From NCBI GenBank assembly GCA_964424105.1, contig CAYRHJ010000027.1, positions 1-61,441 on the forward strand: a DNA stretch of 61,441 nucleotides. The letters run 5' to 3'. Position 1 is the first letter of the stretch, and every line of letters begins with the position of its first letter. The notes under the pieces were generated by a model that was not told the origin of the DNA, did no database searches, and worked only from the letters and a program-made list of their open reading frames with translations. The DNA is from CAYRHJ01 sp964424105. Its GTDB lineage: Bacteria; Planctomycetota; Phycisphaerae; UBA1845. The position numbers and the translations under genes were made by a program. Of the stretch, positions 52,574 to 61,301 are shown piece by piece.

Positions 52574-53518
52574 TTACCTCCCTAGATCCCGTCCCAAGAC
52601 TCGCAAAGCACCGGCGGACAAGCCGACGGTCGCACCCGTTGAGCGGTTCTGGGATAGCGTCTGTTCACAGGGCGTTACCAGAATCGGGTCGGTCAACTCG
52701 AAAACGGGAAACCCGCGTTCCGGGTCGTCGACGATCGTAGCCGTTGCCTCGTTAATCTCAATCGTCATGCGGCGTTGGCAGTCCGGGAGATTGACCGCGA
52801 CACGCATGGCATCGGTCGGCGGTATGATCTCCTCGTTTTCGTCGCAGGGGATGAACGTCGTCACGGTGACATCAAACGCTCCGTCGGCGGCGCTGGGCTG
52901 GTTTCGTGGGTCGGTACGTAGCGTCGTGCCGGTCTGGTCACCCTCGCTCTGCATCCTCACCTCGACCTCGGCGCCAGCCACCGGTTCAAGTGTTCCATCG
53001 GTCAGAACGACGCCGCGAACGCCCCGCCGGACCATGCAGTTGACGCACCCCTCGTCGCCGTCCGGAACAATGACAGGCTCGCGAAGCTCAATGCTCTCCA
53101 CGACTCCAACCTCATTTTCAACAAAAGTGGCTGACTCCTCGTTGACGTCGATGGAAATCTCCCGCCAGCAGACGTCGTCCACCACGATGATCGCAACCCG
53201 ATCCGGCGCCGGAAAAACTGGATTTGATCCGCACGGGCTTAGACCCGTTGACAGCTCGATCTCAAAGCTGCCGTCGCTGCTCGGGGGAGGGATGCGTGGC
53301 GTTCCGAAACGGGAGTAAGGACTCTTGTTCTCGGTGAGGGTGCCGTCAGAAAAGGTCCTGACACCCAAGAACACGTCCGATCGTGCCTCTCCATTCGCCT
53401 GTGAGGCCAATCGACCAGATAACGTCAAGGTTCCACGCGTGTCACAAAATACGCAGGATTCGGAGCCGAGTAATATACCGACGATGATGGTATACTGAAG
53501 GAATCGACGTAACATCAC
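52574..53518 (-). CDS. Secreted protein with two related carboxypeptidase-regulatory-like domains
   Basis: 314-aa protein with an N-terminal signal (TIIVGILLGSESC; possible lipoprotein). Two halves look alike. About 24-145 has GTLTLSGRLASQANGEARSD, an RVAIIVVDDVCWREISIDVN strand and then ESIELREPVIVPD. About 150-290 has VRGVVLTDGTLEPVAGAEVE, MRVAVNLPDCQRRMTIEINE and VFELTDPILV. The repeats resemble Fn3/CarboxypepD-like beta sandwiches. No catalytic site is seen. It starts on ATG 53518 with an AAGGAGG-type sequence just upstream, and its upstream neighbour is the HEMSH pseudogene. Confidence 0.72.
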   Translation of the reverse strand: MMLRRFLQYTIIVGILLGSESCVFCDTRGTLTLSGRLASQANGEARSDVFLGVRTFSDGTLTENKSPYSRFGTPRIPPPSSDGSFEIELSTGLSPCGSNPVFPAPDRVAIIVVDDVCWREISIDVNEESATFVENEVGVVESIELREPVIVPDGDEGCVNCMVRRGVRGVVLTDGTLEPVAGAEVEVRMQSEGDQTGTTLRTDPRNQPSAADGAFDVTVTTFIPCDENEEIIPPTDAMRVAVNLPDCQRRMTIEINEATATIVDDPERGFPVFELTDPILVTPCEQTLSQNRSTGATVGLSAGALRVLGRDLGR

Positions 53519-54706
53519 CTATCCCCCCTCCTTCGCAACTGAGTCGCACTCATCTTCGAAGAAAATTCCGATTCGGCAGGCGGCTTGAGGATCACCGGTG
53601 GGTGGTGGACATGGGGTTGGGGCCCGTGGTATGTCCAATTGCCCGCAGGCGTGGGACATTTCGTGAAAAACGGTCTCGGCGCATTAGCAATCATCCGTGG
53701 TGGGATCGCAATACCACTCCGTTTGCCCACCGATGTTACATCCTCCGGGGTCTCCAAAGCCCCCGCATGGTCCGCAGTCGGACGATTCGGCGCAGGTGAG
53801 GCGGATCGTCGGAAACGTCGATCCCCCGCAGCCGCATCGGCCCTTCATGCACTTCTTGAAGGCATCCGACACGTCAGGAATGGCGTCGATACTGCTCTCG
53901 CACAGGCCGCTGATCTGATCCTGACAGGGCACGTCGCCGGGGTCGCAAGTGCTCGCCAACGTCGGCCCCGTGCAACTCGTCGGAGCCGTGTAGGGAATGA
54001 ACGAGTCCAGCAGGTAATGAATGATCAGGCTGGTGATGTTCCCGATCAAGTTGATCCCGTCGCCCAGCGAAAAGCCCACCGCAGCACTGAACCCAGCCGG
54101 GCCGGTGTGCAGCATGTCCGACACCGACGCGGCGAACCCCGCGTCGCTCCCCGGCGTCTCCACGACGGCCCCGCTCACGGATGAATAAATCCACCCGCCG
54201 GACAATTCCGACCCGTCGTCGAAACTCATGACCCCCTGCACCACCAGGCCGCCGGAAAAACCGTACATAACCAACTCCAGCCACCTCGTCGTTTCGCCTT
54301 CGGTGATCAGGATGGACACCCTGGCCTCACGTCGCGCCGAATCCAGGATCACGGAAATGCTGCCCGTGCCCAGCACTCCAAACTCGTCGGTGATTTCGAC
54401 GCCCGCCGCGACCTGCATGGGATCGGCCAAAAAGACCGGTTCGGTCACGCGGACGCCCGCTCCAGCCCCCGCGATTCCTGACCAGCCCAACTGTGATTCC
54501 ATATCCGACAAGACGCCCATCAGCCCGAGAATGGTCAATCAACCCGAACCATCGCGGGGCTCGAGCACACCGTCTTCAGCCAGCAAGACTGGGGAGGGCG
54601 GTGTTCCCGCCCAAGCTGACGAACCCAGAACACTCCATGCGATCAATGCGCCGATCAGCCCGCCTTTCCGAAACCATCGGATGTGGGGAGGCGTGCCATC
54701 GACAAC
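53519..54706 (-). pseudogene. Broken secreted Cys-rich protein gene with HEMSH metallopeptidase-like tail
   Basis: The minus-strand frame reads a signal peptide (GGLIGALIAWSVLGSSAWAG) and a short mature stretch ending EPRDGSG, then an in-frame TGA (54539-54541). A 284-codon open stretch follows (TTG 54538 to TAA 53684) with a Cys-rich end (CESSIDAIPDVSDAFKKCMK, CGCGG, CDPTTDDC). After TAA the same frame continues CAETVFHEMSHACGQ to TAG at 53519. HEMSH fits the HExxH zinc-protease pattern. Two in-frame stops and no good start codon at the signal peptide indicate a pseudogene. The 284-aa middle could still be translated. Confidence 0.6.
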
Positions 54707-55181
54707 TTATCGACTGTGCTGCATCCTGCGTTCTCCTATACGTGATGTGTCACACATTCGCCGGCGCCACCACCCGCACCCGCCGATGGAGCACCGACGA
54801 ACTCCGGCTATTCTACCGATCGAGCAAGTGTCCGGCAATCGATTCTTCGGAAAGGCGTTCGGGAATTTTTAGGCACTCTAACAAATCCAGTGTGCGCGCT
54901 GGTCGGAGACCGCTCCCTGACGGTCGCGGCTCGGTTCAGATAACTGATTCCAATTCTGATACACTACATTAGAATCGCTTCCACCGAGCTGCGACCGAAC
55001 AGAAGTCGATATGGGTTGTAGATGCGGTACGCTTGTGGACCCCCGGCGCTTCGCGTATACGGGAACCGCGCGCGGCGGGGAACTGGAATGACCGCGTACG
55101 TGTGCCCGGCGTGGGAAGTGCAAAACACCAGCTTGGGAAGTGCAAGGCAAGTGTTCGTAAATCGTGCCCGGATATGACGAC
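54707..55181. other. Intergenic region upstream of purB
   Basis: Contains one REP-like unit (54908-54935) and no recognisable gene. The stretch at about 54940-55160 is less GC-rich than its surroundings and probably holds the purB promoter. Short open frames here lack ribosome binding sites. Confidence 0.45.
54908..54935. repeat. REP-like element
   Basis: Single unit AGACCGCTCCCTGACGGTCG plus CGGCTCGG, identical in its core to unit 1 inside the TPR gene (21216). Confidence 0.65.
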
Positions 55182-56621
55182 GTGAGCCAATCGCAGTGGA
55201 ATGTCTATCAGTCGCCGCTCGTCGCCCGAAACGCGTCACAGGCCATGTGCAGATTGTTCAGTGCCGATCATCGCATTCGCACGTGGCGTCGCCTATGGAT
55301 CGAACTCGCCGATGCCCAGCGAAAGGCCGGGCTTCAACGCATCACGGCACGACAAGTAGCCGTCCTGCGAAAGAACATCGACGATATCGATTTCAAACGC
55401 GCCGCTCGATATGAAAAGAATTTGCGTCACGACGTGATGGCCCACCTGACCGCCTTCGCTGATCTGGCACCGTCCGCCGGCCCCATCCTGCACCTCGGCG
55501 CCACCAGCGCCTACATCGTCGACAACGCCGATCTGATCATCATGCGCGACGGCTTGGAACTGATCCGCAACTGGCTGGTGAACGTCATCGACGCCTTCGC
55601 TGCATTCGCCAAGAAACATCGAAACCTGCCCACGCTGGGCTTCACGCATTATCAACCGGCCCAGTTGACAACGGTCGGCAAGCGGGCGGCTTTGTGGTGT
55701 TATGATTTCGTGCGCGATCTGCAAGAAATCGAACACCGCATCAGCCGTTTGAAACTTCGCGGCGTGAAAGGCACGACCGGCACCCAAGCCAGCTTCCTGG
55801 CGCTGTTCGATGGCGATGGACGCAAAGTCGATGCCGTCGAATCCGCCGTCGCACAGGCCTTCGGCTTTTCAGAATGTGAACTCATCACCGGCCAAACGTA
55901 TTCGCGAAAGGTGGACGTTCAGATCGTCAACGCGCTGGCCGGAATCGCGACCAGTGTGCACAAATTCGCCAACGACGTTCGCCTACTGTCCAATCTGAAG
56001 GAAATCGAAGAGCCGTTCGAATCGAGTCAGGTCGGCTCGAGCGCCATGGCCTACAAGCGAAACCCCATGCGTTGCGAACGGGCCACCGGGTTGGCCAGGT
56101 TGGTGATCTCGCTTTCATCCTCGCCCATGCAAACCGCCGCCGAGCAGTGGCTGGAACGTTCGCTGGACGATTCCTCCAACAAGCGGATCGTCATTCCCGA
56201 AGCCTTTCTCGCCACCGACGGCATGATGAAAATCGTAACCAACGTCGCACGAGGCCTGGTCGTCTATCCAAAAGTCATCGCCGCACACATCGACGCCGAA
56301 CTTCCTTTCATGGCCAGCGAAGACCTGCTGATGGCCGGCGTCATCGCGGGTGGTGATCGACAGAAGTTGCACGAATGCATTCGTCGTCATTCGATCGAAG
56401 CCGCCCGCGCGGTGAAAATGCAGGGGCGGAGCAATGACTTGTTGCAGCGGCTTCAATCCGACCCCGCATTCGCCAATGTTGAAGTGAACGCCGTGTTGGA
56501 CCCCAGGAAATTCGTTGGCCGAGCGCCGCAGCAGGTCGATGTATTTCTGCGATCGATCGTTTCGCCGATCCGCCGCCGCTATCGCAAGGTGCTGGGCATG
56601 GATGCGGAATTGGCAGTTTAG
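55182..56621 (+). CDS. purB: Adenylosuccinate lyase
   Basis: 479-aa lyase of purine synthesis that acts on SAICAR and adenylosuccinate. The fumarase-superfamily signature GSSAMAYKRNP is at 285-295, with the catalytic Ser in the SSAM loop. THYQPAQ near 155-161 supplies a catalytic His. GTG 55182 gives an N-terminus MSQSQWNVYQSPLVARNASQ that fits the family; GTG 55164 would add six residues. The pyrE gene follows on the same strand. Confidence 0.94.
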   Translation: MSQSQWNVYQSPLVARNASQAMCRLFSADHRIRTWRRLWIELADAQRKAGLQRITARQVAVLRKNIDDIDFKRAARYEKNLRHDVMAHLTAFADLAPSAGPILHLGATSAYIVDNADLIIMRDGLELIRNWLVNVIDAFAAFAKKHRNLPTLGFTHYQPAQLTTVGKRAALWCYDFVRDLQEIEHRISRLKLRGVKGTTGTQASFLALFDGDGRKVDAVESAVAQAFGFSECELITGQTYSRKVDVQIVNALAGIATSVHKFANDVRLLSNLKEIEEPFESSQVGSSAMAYKRNPMRCERATGLARLVISLSSSPMQTAAEQWLERSLDDSSNKRIVIPEAFLATDGMMKIVTNVARGLVVYPKVIAAHIDAELPFMASEDLLMAGVIAGGDRQKLHECIRRHSIEAARAVKMQGRSNDLLQRLQSDPAFANVEVNAVLDPRKFVGRAPQQVDVFLRSIVSPIRRRYRKVLGMDAELAV

Positions 56622-56722
56622 ATGACACGCCGTCATCGGCAGTGCAAGGGCTAGTTTCCGCCGAGCCGGTTTCAAACAGGATCATCCAAACAAACGAACC
56701 AACCAATCGAGGCCTATCAAGA

Positions 56723-57256
56723 ATGAACCGTGACCAACTGGCTGGAATGATCAAGCAATCCGCCTATCTGGAAGGTGATTTCACCCTGCGTTCCGGCAAA
56801 AAGAGCCGATACTACCTGGATAAATATCGATTCGAGACCCAGCCGGCCATCCTGCGGGCACTGGGCGAACGGTTCGCGGAGTTCATCACGCCCCAAACGA
56901 CGAAGATCGCCGGCGCTGAACTAGGCGGCGTAGCCCTGGCAGTCGCGGCTTCACTCGCCGGGAACAAGCCGTTCATCATTGTCCGCAACGCGAAGAAGGA
57001 TTATGGCACGAGCAATCAGTTCGAAGGCGTGCTGAACGTGGGCGACCGCGTGCTGATCATCGAGGACATCGCCACCACCGGAGGCCAAGTTTTGGAAGCG
57101 GCCCATGCGATCACCGCCGCGGGAGCGACGGTCGAGCGAATCGTCGCCGTCATCGACCGGCAGGAAGGAGCCCGCGAGAACATCGAACAGTCGGGATTCG
57201 TTTTCGACGCGCTGTTCACGTCAACCGATTTGGGCATCGGTCTCAAACATGATTGA
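56723..57256 (+). CDS. pyrE: Orotate phosphoribosyltransferase
   Basis: 177-aa enzyme of pyrimidine synthesis that joins orotate to PRPP. FTLRSGKKSRYYLDKYRFE is the N-terminal substrate region, FIIVRNAKKDYGTSNQFEG the Lys-bearing loop, and VLIIEDIATTGG (110-121) the PRPP-binding motif. ATG 56723 fits the family N-terminus and has GAGG about 10 nt upstream. A longer frame from 56642 has no matching residues. Clustered with purB, though purine and pyrimidine pathways differ. Confidence 0.94.
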   Translation: MNRDQLAGMIKQSAYLEGDFTLRSGKKSRYYLDKYRFETQPAILRALGERFAEFITPQTTKIAGAELGGVALAVAASLAGNKPFIIVRNAKKDYGTSNQFEGVLNVGDRVLIIEDIATTGGQVLEAAHAITAAGATVERIVAVIDRQEGARENIEQSGFVFDALFTSTDLGIGLKHD

Positions 57257-57387
57257 CGAATCGCAAACGACGGCCATCGGCCACCCGCGGGGTTGTCCAG
57301 GGTCTATTCGCGCGGAGTGAAATCAAATGACGCGTCAACGCCTGCCCGGCAGAATAGACATTTGCCGGCACAAGAAGTGACAATCCT

Positions 57388-58152
57388 ATGACACCCAGGG
57401 ACGCCGACACCGAAATCGGAGGCCGCCAAGATTCGTTTCCGCGGACGCAAAACACGGTGCTGGAAGCGATGAACAGTGCCGATACCCGGTTGCGCTCCGC
57501 CGCCGCCGCCCATGTGGCCGCCGCGTATTGGAAACCCGTGTACAAATACATCCGCATCAAATGGCGAGCGCCCAATGACGAAGCCAAGGACTTGACCCAG
57601 GGTTTTTTTGCTCGGGCGACGGAGGCGGGTTTTTGGGAAAAGTTCAATCGACAGAAAGCGTCGTTTCGAACCTATGTTCGAATCTGTGTGGACGGTTTCG
57701 TCGCCAACGAACGAAAAGCTGCCGGGCGGATCAAACGAGGCGGCGCCGTCGCCACCGTTTCCATGGACTTCGAAATCGCCGAAACTGAATTTGTCCGCAC
57801 CTATTCCGCCGACGCGCCCCACCCCGACGCCGTCTTTCATCGCGAATGGGTGCGAAGCGTGTTCAGCGAGGCCGTCGACTCTCTGCGGCGAAGTTGTGAA
57901 TGCTCCGATCGAATGATCCATTACGCCCTTTTCGAAAAGTACGACCTCGGCGACCCGGTCGAAACGCATCGCCCCACCTATGACGTGTTGGCCGGTCAAT
58001 TCGGCATCACCGTCACCCAGGTCACCAATTACCTTGCCTACGCGCGGCGGACCTTCCGGGCCGCCGTGATCGATCAACTGCGGGCCCTGTCCGCCAGCGA
58101 AGACGAATTCCAAGACGATGTCCGCCAACTGCTGGGGAACCACGCCCTGTGA
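57388..58152 (+). CDS. ECF sigma factor (planctomycete kinase-associated type)
   Basis: 254-aa sigma-70 family protein. Region 2 (YWKPVYKYIRIKWRAPNDEA and KDLTQGFFARATEAGFWEKF) resembles the ECF factors encoded next to Ser/Thr kinases in planctomycetes. A long acidic region follows, then the region 4 helices (THRPTYDVLAGQFGITVTQV and TNYLAYARRTFRAAVIDQL). The stop overlaps the kinase start codon (GTGA), so sigma factor and kinase are coupled. Activation by the kinase, as known for some ECF-kinase pairs, is an inference. Confidence 0.85.
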   Translation: MTPRDADTEIGGRQDSFPRTQNTVLEAMNSADTRLRSAAAAHVAAAYWKPVYKYIRIKWRAPNDEAKDLTQGFFARATEAGFWEKFNRQKASFRTYVRICVDGFVANERKAAGRIKRGGAVATVSMDFEIAETEFVRTYSADAPHPDAVFHREWVRSVFSEAVDSLRRSCECSDRMIHYALFEKYDLGDPVETHRPTYDVLAGQFGITVTQVTNYLAYARRTFRAAVIDQLRALSASEDEFQDDVRQLLGNHAL

Positions 58153-59261
58153 TCTGGATTTCAGACGACGCCGTGCAGCACCTCCAGTCGCTCGCGACCG
58201 ACCAAGACCGCGCCTCCCAACGCTATCGCATGCTGCGAACCATCGGCCAAGGCGGGATGGCCACCGTCTACGCCGCCGAAGACGTCGAACTCGGTCGGGA
58301 GGTCGCGCTCAAGGTCATCAAGCATCATGCCTTCGCACGCGATTCCATCGCCCGAATGCTTCGTGAAGCTCGTATCATCGCCGGGTTGGAACATCCCGGC
58401 ATCGTTCCCGTGCACGACGTCGGGATGCTGGCCGACGGACGCGTGTTCTACGTCATGAAGCTCGTTCGAGGCCGGCGGCTCGACGAGCACGTCGCCACCG
58501 TGAATGCGTTGCGGGATCGCCTGCGTCTATTCGAACGGATCTGCGAAACCACCGCCTTCGCACACGCCCACGGCGTGATCCACCGCGACCTCAAACCGCA
58601 AAACATCATGGTCGGGACATTTGGCGAAGTCCTGATCCTCGATTGGGGAGTGGCCAAGGTCCTGCACGAATCTACACCGACCAATGACCCGCCCGTCGTA
58701 CATGAAATGGAGGCCACCACGACCGATCGGGCAATGCACGATGATCACGGTTTGACGACCCACACCCGCGAAACCGCCATCGGCACGATTATCGGAACGC
58801 CCGCTTACATGGCCCCCGAACAAAGCCGAGGTGATTTGGACTCGGTCGATCAGCGAAGCGATATTTACGCCCTGGGCGCCGTCCTATATTTCCTCTTGAC
58901 AGGCCGACCCCCGCGGTACGAAGGATCAAACGAAAACCCGAACGACGATTACCCGCGAATCTTGTCCAGCCCACGTCGCCTTGACCGTTCCATCCCCCAG
59001 CCTATCCAAGCCGTCTGCCTTCGGGCCATGGCCCACTCGCCCTTGCATCGATACGACAAGGCGGCCGACTTGGCCGACGAAGTGGCACGATTTCTGAACG
59101 GTGAACCCGTTCGCGCCTATCGAGAAGGTTGGTTGGAGAGATTCGGTCGGTTCGCCAGGAAGTATCGAACTGCGATTGTATTGGTCTTGGCCTATTTGAT
59201 CATGAGAATCGCACTTTTTTTCATAACTTCACCAAATGGATCCAACCCAAACGTTGAATAG
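58149..59261 (+). CDS. Membrane-anchored Ser/Thr protein kinase
   Basis: 370-aa Hanks-type kinase. G-loop GQGGMATVY (33-41), Lys55 in VALKVIK, catalytic HRDLKPQN (145-152), and DWG at 165-167 in place of DFG, a variant common in planctomycete kinases. The activation and APE motifs are GTPAYMAPEQSRG. One C-terminal transmembrane helix (about 340-360, IVLVLAYLIMRIALFF) would leave almost no extracellular domain. GTG 58149 overlaps the ECF sigma stop. It is likely to phosphorylate that sigma factor. Confidence 0.93.
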   Translation: MIWISDDAVQHLQSLATDQDRASQRYRMLRTIGQGGMATVYAAEDVELGREVALKVIKHHAFARDSIARMLREARIIAGLEHPGIVPVHDVGMLADGRVFYVMKLVRGRRLDEHVATVNALRDRLRLFERICETTAFAHAHGVIHRDLKPQNIMVGTFGEVLILDWGVAKVLHESTPTNDPPVVHEMEATTTDRAMHDDHGLTTHTRETAIGTIIGTPAYMAPEQSRGDLDSVDQRSDIYALGAVLYFLLTGRPPRYEGSNENPNDDYPRILSSPRRLDRSIPQPIQAVCLRAMAHSPLHRYDKAADLADEVARFLNGEPVRAYREGWLERFGRFARKYRTAIVLVLAYLIMRIALFFITSPNGSNPNVE

Positions 59262-59308
59262 AATGACGAAGCCGCACCAAATGGCCCGCGGCCTAACGGA
59301 GAATCATG

Positions 59309-59668
59309 ATGAGCAAACCTGTTTTCGGATTGGTATTGGGTGGAATTCTGGGCGTTGTCGATGGCTTGTCTGCGCTGTTGTCGGCTGGAGATAACCCCGA
59401 AGTTGTCGATGGGATTGTCGGGATCGTGATCGGATCGACATTCAAAGGGATCATCGCCGGCGTGGCCATCGGCTTTTTTGCGAAGAAGTTTCAATCGTTG
59501 CCTCTGGGCATTGCGTTTGGATTAATCGTCGGGCTATTTCTAGCCTATCTGGTGGCATGGCAACAAGGCGGCTATTACGTGGAAATCATGCTGCCCGGTG
59601 GGATCGTCGGCTTGATCGTCGGTTTCGCTACACAAAAATACGGCGGTGCACGAGCGCGATTGGATTAG
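59309..59668 (+). CDS. Small Gly-rich membrane protein of unknown function
   Basis: 119-aa protein with four hydrophobic segments rich in Gly (VFGLVLGGILGVVDGLSALL, IVGIVIGSTFKGIIAGVAIG, LGIAFGLIVGLFLAYLV, LPGGIVGLIVGFATQKYG). Such Gly-zipper membrane proteins are often of unknown role. ATG 59309 has GGAG 7 nt upstream; ATG 59306 is an alternative. It follows the kinase by 47 bp on the same strand and may be cotranscribed. No family is recognised. Confidence 0.7.
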   Translation: MSKPVFGLVLGGILGVVDGLSALLSAGDNPEVVDGIVGIVIGSTFKGIIAGVAIGFFAKKFQSLPLGIAFGLIVGLFLAYLVAWQQGGYYVEIMLPGGIVGLIVGFATQKYGGARARLD

Positions 59669-60296
59669 ATTATTGGTTTTTGAACGGTTGATTTTCTGAG
59701 CCGCGACCCTGGACGCGACCAAGGCGGGAGCGTCCAGTATGGCAAACGGACGAGGCAGTCCACGGCATGCGAACCGCGCCGCTACCTCCAGAAACCACCT
59801 GTTCAGGGAGGGGAAATTCGTTGGTTTTCGCCTTGATCGCACGCGCGCGGCCGTCCCGATCGTCACTCCGGCGCAAGCCGGAGTCCAGACAGCCTTTTTC
59901 TGGATTCCGGCGTTCGCCGGAATGACGGGCCGGGTACATGGCCCTGCAAGAGTTGGGGCTGGGCGCCAAACCGGCGCTCGCCGGGATGACGGAACGGGTG
60001 CATAGGATTGACGCAGGAGGCCGGTGAGATTGCCCCGACTATGATGGTGGCTTGAAGCCAAAAGGTTGGAGGAGTCGCCCCACTTTCAAACCGTCGCGAA
60101 AACTGAAAGGCCCTGCCCTGAAGCTGCCATTGCTGGACGATCGTGCCAAGGGGTGTGTAGAATGCCCACGCACGCGGGATGGCCCATAGATGCTGACCGT
60201 GATTTGGAAAGACGAATGTTCACAAGCCACGGGCGTTACGTGGCGTCAATCAGTGACATGATAGTCAAATGGATGAATCTGCCAGGAGGAATGACA
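59669..60296. other. Gene-free stretch with both repeat families
   Basis: A REP-like unit at 59697-59739 and dRS3-like copies at 59861-59888, 59900-59928 and a partial at 59971-59992 fill the first half. The rest, up to the DUF1579 start, is open in one frame but lacks family resemblance before ATG 60297. Confidence 0.5.
59697..59992. repeat. Mixed REP-like and dRS3-like repeats
   Basis: 59697-59739 is CTGAGCCGCGACCCTGGACG followed by a GGGAGCGTCCAG arm (stem GGACGC/GCGTCC). 59861-59888 and 59900-59928 are inverted dRS3-like copies, and 59971-59992 is the end of a third. Confidence 0.7.
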
Positions 60297-60998
60297 ATGC
60301 GTAATCTATGCACGAGCGGAGTGTTTGTAGCGGCGTGGGCCATGTGGGCGTTACCCGGAGTCAGCGCCCTGGCGAAAGACGATGCCAGCGCCAAACCGCA
60401 GGAACACAAACATCAAGGTCATGACCACGACCACGACCATGACCATGATCACGATGATCAGGATGATGCCGACGGAGATGCGGGCGCAGACATGATGGCC
60501 GCTTTCATGCAATTCGCCGCGCCCGGCGAGCATCACACGCATATGAAGTCGATGGCCGGCACGTGGGCAAACGCCGGAAAGTTTCGCATGTCGCCCGAAA
60601 TGCCCTGGACCGAGTCCAACAGCACGGCAGAATGTGAGTGGATACTGGGCGGACGCTTCTTGTCACAACGCGTAAAGGGTGAAGCGATGGCTGGCTTCCC
60701 GGATGCGTTCGAAGGCTTCGGATTGATGGGCTACGATAACATGACCAAGAAGCACACTTTCATCTGGGTCGACAACATGGGCACCATGACCATGATCGGA
60801 GAAGGTGACTGTAGCGCCGGCGGCAAGGAAATGACGTTCATGAGCCGATTTCCCGACCCGATGGCTGGTGGGAAAGAGACCCACATTCGCTCGGTCTACC
60901 GAATCGAGAGTCCGTCGCGCTACACGCTTGAAATGTACATGCCAGGCCCAGACGGCAAGGAATTCCTGAGCATGGAGTTGATCCACACTCGCAAGTAA
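60297..60998 (+). CDS. Secreted DUF1579 protein with His/Asp-rich linker
   Basis: 233-aa protein. The signal peptide is LCTSGVFVAAWAMWALPGVS. The linker right after it (about 38-62) is a run of alternating His and Asp/Glu (HDHDHDHDHDHDDQDDADGD), a probable metal-binding stretch. The body is of the DUF1579 type: MKSMAGTWANAGKF, CEWILGGRFLSQRVKG, GFGLMGYDNMTKKHTFIWVD and EMYMPGPDGKEFLSMELIHT. ATG 60297 is supported by AGGAGGA 8 nt upstream. Function unknown. Confidence 0.85.
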   Translation: MRNLCTSGVFVAAWAMWALPGVSALAKDDASAKPQEHKHQGHDHDHDHDHDHDDQDDADGDAGADMMAAFMQFAAPGEHHTHMKSMAGTWANAGKFRMSPEMPWTESNSTAECEWILGGRFLSQRVKGEAMAGFPDAFEGFGLMGYDNMTKKHTFIWVDNMGTMTMIGEGDCSAGGKEMTFMSRFPDPMAGGKETHIRSVYRIESPSRYTLEMYMPGPDGKEFLSMELIHTRK

Positions 60999-61034
60999 CG
61001 CCCGCACCTGACCGACCATTCGATTGTTGTTAGT

Positions 61035-61065
61035 CGTGCGGCTCGCATTTAACGCGAGCCGCACG
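61035..61065. repeat. Perfect 12-bp hairpin downstream of the DUF1579 gene
   Basis: CGTGCGGCTCGC (61035-61046) pairs perfectly with GCGAGCCGCACG (61054-61065) around a 7-nt loop. It lies 37 bp after the gene stop. No T-run follows, so it is not a clear intrinsic terminator. Confidence 0.65.
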
Positions 61066-61205
61066 CGCCTGCCTGCGTATCTGCACGCGCGCGCGTCTGC
61101 GCACGCGCCTGCCTGCGTGTCTGCGCACGCGCCTGCCTGCGTGTCTGCGCACGCGCCTGTCTGCGCGTCTGCGCACGCGCCTGCCTGCGTGTCTGCGCAC
61201 GCAGC
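61066..61205. repeat. 24-bp GC-rich tandem repeat
   Basis: About five imperfect copies of a unit close to CGCCTGCCTGCGTGTCTGCG followed by CACG, the last ending at CACGCAGCCGCG. The unit resembles the arms of the hairpins at 9575-9595 and 32415-32442. On both strands it stays open in some frames (Arg/Ala-rich), so it yields spurious ORFs. Confidence 0.75.
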
Positions 61206-61301
61206 CGCGCGGAAATTTGTATCCTATTGATCTTCGTTTTGAAACGAGCCGCGAGCGCGAAGCGAGCGGTCCCCCCGCCAATCGCCACCTGTCAACGTGC
61301 C

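Noticed and set aside
54539..54541. TGA recoded as an amino acid in the secreted-protein gene
   Set aside because: TGA clearly ends many genes in the window (for example several ATGA overlaps), so recoding is unlikely; gene decay or sequencing error is simpler.
61035..61065. Intrinsic terminator after the DUF1579 gene
   Set aside because: The stem is perfect, but it is followed by GC-rich repeat DNA rather than a T-run.
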